DNA from: Rhizobium sp. G21
GTDB lineage: Bacteria; Pseudomonadota; Alphaproteobacteria; Rhizobiales; Rhizobiaceae
Assembly: GCF_014158035.1 (NCBI RefSeq)
Contig: NZ_JACFXW010000001.1
Span: forward strand, 1,922,001 to 1,986,000
Reading direction: 5' to 3'
DNA length: 64,000 bases
Below, piece after piece: positions 62,016-64,000 of the stretch. The notes below the pieces were generated by a model. The model ran no database searches and was not told the origin of the DNA. It saw only the letters and a list, made by a program, of their open reading frames with translations. A program made the translations under genes and the position numbers. Each line of letters begins with the position of its first letter. Within the stretch, counting starts at the first letter, position 1.

Positions 62016-63020
62016 ATGTCGAACAAGAAAAAGCCTCTGGTCTACATTACCCGCAAGCTGCCCGATCCGGTGGAAACCCGGATGCGCGAATTGTTCGAGG
62101 CCGAGCTCAATATCGACGACAAGCCGCGATCGCGGGCGGAGCTCGTCGCCGCCATGGAACGGGTGGATGTCCTTGTCCCCACCGTCACCGACCGAATCGA
62201 CGCGGAGCTGATCGAGGCCGCCGGGCCGCAGCTCAAGCTGATCGCCAGCTTTTCCAACGGCATCGACCATATCGATGTCGAGGCCGCCGCCCGCAAGGGC
62301 ATCACCGTCACCAACACGCCGAATGTGCTGACCGAGGACACCGCCGACATGGCGATGGCGCTGATCCTCTCCGTGCCGCGCCGGCTCGCCGAAGGCGCGC
62401 GCGTGCTGACCGACCGCAAAGGCGACTGGGAAGGCTGGTCGCCCACCTGGATGCTCGGGCACCGGATCTGGGGCAAGCGGCTGGGCATCATCGGCATGGG
62501 CCGCATCGGCACGGCGGTGGCGCGGCGCGCCAAGGCCTTCGGCCTCGCCATTCATTACCACAATCGCCACCGGGTCAGCCCGCAGACAGAGGCGTCGCTC
62601 GAAGCCACCTATTGGGACAGTCTCGACCAGATGCTGGCTCGCGTCGACATCGTCTCGGTCAATTGTCCCTCGACGCCCGCGACCTATCACCTGATGTCGG
62701 CGCGACGGCTGGCGCTGATGCAGCCGACCAGCTATCTGGTCAACACCGCCCGCGGCGGCGTGGTGGACGAGACGGCGCTGATCAAATGCATCCGCGAGGG
62801 CAAGATCGCCGGCGCCGGCCTCGACGTGTTCGAGAACGAGCCTGTCGTCAATCCGAAGCTCCTGAAGCTCGCCCATGAGAACAAGGTGGTGCTGCTGCCG
62901 CATATGAGCTCGGCGACCATCGAAGGCCGCATCGACATGGGCGAGAAGGTGATCATCAACATCCGCACCTATTTCGACGGCCACCGCCCGCCCGACCGCG
63001 TGCTGCCGCGCCGCGCCTGA
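62016..63020 (+). CDS. gyaR: D-isomer 2-hydroxyacid dehydrogenase (glyoxylate reductase type)
   Basis: 334 residues. The Rossmann motif GIIGMGRIGTAVARRAKAFG and the catalytic triad (VNTARGGVVDE with Arg, FENEP with Glu, LPHMSSAT with His) are complete. The N-terminal MSNKKKPLVYITRKLPDPVE is like rhizobial GyaR proteins, which reduce glyoxylate or hydroxypyruvate; exact substrate inferred. It is a second family member besides the GhrA-type gene at 33169-34128. Confidence 0.88.
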   Translation: MSNKKKPLVYITRKLPDPVETRMRELFEAELNIDDKPRSRAELVAAMERVDVLVPTVTDRIDAELIEAAGPQLKLIASFSNGIDHIDVEAAARKGITVTNTPNVLTEDTADMAMALILSVPRRLAEGARVLTDRKGDWEGWSPTWMLGHRIWGKRLGIIGMGRIGTAVARRAKAFGLAIHYHNRHRVSPQTEASLEATYWDSLDQMLARVDIVSVNCPSTPATYHLMSARRLALMQPTSYLVNTARGGVVDETALIKCIREGKIAGAGLDVFENEPVVNPKLLKLAHENKVVLLPHMSSATIEGRIDMGEKVIINIRTYFDGHRPPDRVLPRRA

Positions 63021-63128
63021 GCGAGCCCCGGTCGGCGCCGCATCGAAATGGCGCGACCTGTTCTGGCGATGGAGCGGCGAGAGCTCGGAGACGTCGGCCA
63101 GCGACTCGTCGATCCCGATCATGGCTCG

Positions 63129-63168
63129 TCGCGATGATCGCTGTCGCGATGATCGCTGTCGCGATGAT
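63129..63168. repeat. 15-bp tandem repeat, 2.7 copies
   Basis: The unit TCGCGATGATCGCTG occurs at 63129-63143, 63144-63158 and partially at 63159-63168, in the 270-bp gap between the dehydrogenase and the L,D-transpeptidase gene. The gap holds no other gene or obvious hairpin. Confidence 0.85.
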
Positions 63169-63290
63169 GTAACAGCCCGACGCGGAACAGACTCAATGCC
63201 GCAAATGTGATGGCCGTCGCCGGGACGCCGGCGAAAGCGGGGCGCTAGACAGGAGACGTTCTTCCTCCCCGGAAATTGAATCGAGTCGTT

Positions 63291-63994
63291 ATGTCTACAA
63301 ATATCGTCACTACACGCCGCAGCATGCTGTTCGGCATGGCCTCGGCCACGGCCGTCCTGGCCGGCTGCGCCACCGAGCGTTCGCGGATCGCCAATCCCCC
63401 GCGCCGCAGCCGGTCACGCGTCCGGTCACCACTCCCTCCGACGCCGAACTGGCGGTGATGTACGGACCGGTGTCCGACGGCGGCTTCCTGATCCCGGCCA
63501 TCCCCTACCAGCAGATGGACCCGAAATTCTATCGCCAGCGTGTCGTCGACCCCACCGGCGAAGCGCCTGGCACGGTGGTTGTCGATACGCCCAAACGCTT
63601 CCTCTATGTCGTCGAACCCGGCGGCACCGCCATGCGCTACGGCGTCGGCATCGGCCGCGAGGGTTTCGCCTGGCAGGGCGAAGGCGTCATCCATTGGCGC
63701 CAGGCATGGCCACGCTGGAAGCCGCCGCGGGAAATGGTGGCGCGCCAGCCGGAGCTCGAGCGATATTCCATTGAGAACGGCGGCATGGAGCCGGGTCTCA
63801 AGAACCCGCTCGGCGCCCGTGCGCTGTACATCTTCCAGAACGGGCAGGACACGCTCTACCGCCTGCATGGCAATCCCGAATGGCGCTCGATCGGCAAGGC
63901 CGTATCGTCGGGCTGCGTGCGGCTGATCAATCAGGACGTCATCGATCTCTACGAGCGCGTTCCCTATCACGCCCGCATCGTGGTGTGGCAGTAA
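63291..63994 (+). pseudogene. L,D-transpeptidase (ErfK/YbiS type), frameshifted as sequenced
   Basis: Exported YkuD-family enzyme. The N terminus has a twin-arginine/lipoprotein-like signal (TTRRSMLFGMASATAVLAGC). The frame breaks at the CCCCC run 63396-63400; one extra C gives PPAPQPVTRPVTTP and joins the enzyme domain containing KFYRQRVVDPTGE, HGNPEWRSIGKAVSSGC and VRLINQD, where His and Cys of the HGNPEW...SSGC motif form the active site. Repaired length is 234 residues, usual for rhizobial copies. It forms 3-3 peptidoglycan cross-links or attaches outer-membrane proteins to the wall. Confidence 0.83.
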
Positions 63995-64000
63995 CGCGGC

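Overview
This window is about 64 kb of GC-rich, gene-dense bacterial chromosome. The gene content and order suggest an alphaproteobacterium of the order Hyphomicrobiales (Rhizobiales). The clues are the block L,D-transpeptidase / tusA-like / accA / xerD / aroK / aroB, the patatin-bdhA pair, a yejABEF-type peptide transporter, a CASTOR/POLLUX-like channel and a DUF1127 protein. I cannot name the genus from sequence alone. I saw no rRNA, tRNA, CRISPR array, insertion sequence or phage gene.

Layout. 1-7430: end of an unknown gene, peptide deformylase, a globin-coupled and a dCache chemoreceptor, rmuC and a ribokinase. 7431-8157: a gene-poor, AT-rich stretch. 8158-9186: a small PAS-like protein and a DoxX protein. 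9261-20795: a surface-glycan island. It holds an SDR reductase, two Rossmann-FkbM methyltransferases plus a CmcI-like enzyme on +, and on - an operon running rfbF, rfbG, a 3,5-epimerase, a sugar C-methyltransferase, two paralogous GT2 transferases and a radical SAM/SPASM enzyme. The natural reading is synthesis of a CDP-activated, C-methyl-branched 6-deoxysugar, its transfer, and further methylation of the glycan. 20985-33175: mixed metabolism and regulation (GyrI-like protein, CocE hydrolase, LysR, DUF1127, TetR/MFS, aldonolactone oxidase with a D-threonine-aldolase-like enzyme, phosphatase, fadD, lactonase). 33169-40757: ghrA and a peptide ABC transporter operon that contains a VapBC-like toxin-antitoxin pair. 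40959-45641: murein endopeptidase mepA, guaB and an RTX protein. 45820-50511: patatin, 3-hydroxybutyrate dehydrogenase, dienelactone hydrolase, TusA-like protein and a YafK-type L,D-transpeptidase. 50700-63994: accA, xerD, aroK, aroB, a short CorC-like protein, pgi, LysR, the CASTOR-like channel, adenosine kinase, an SH3 protein, a 2-hydroxyacid dehydrogenase and a second L,D-transpeptidase.

The most striking technical feature is about 21 places where a gene needs one (rarely two) extra bases to stay in frame. Most fall at runs of four or five G/C. Sequence on both sides stays fully family-like, stop/start overlaps reappear after repair, and one RTX gene needs four such repairs. This looks more like homopolymer under-calling in the assembly than real gene decay, so entries marked pseudogene are broken only as sequenced.

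The strongest candidates for unusual biology are the glycan-modification island, the toxin-antitoxin pair coupled into the peptide-transporter operon, a perfect palindrome overlapping the putative fadD promoter, a T10 tract inside a DUF1127 gene, and a CorC-like protein lacking its usual membrane domain.
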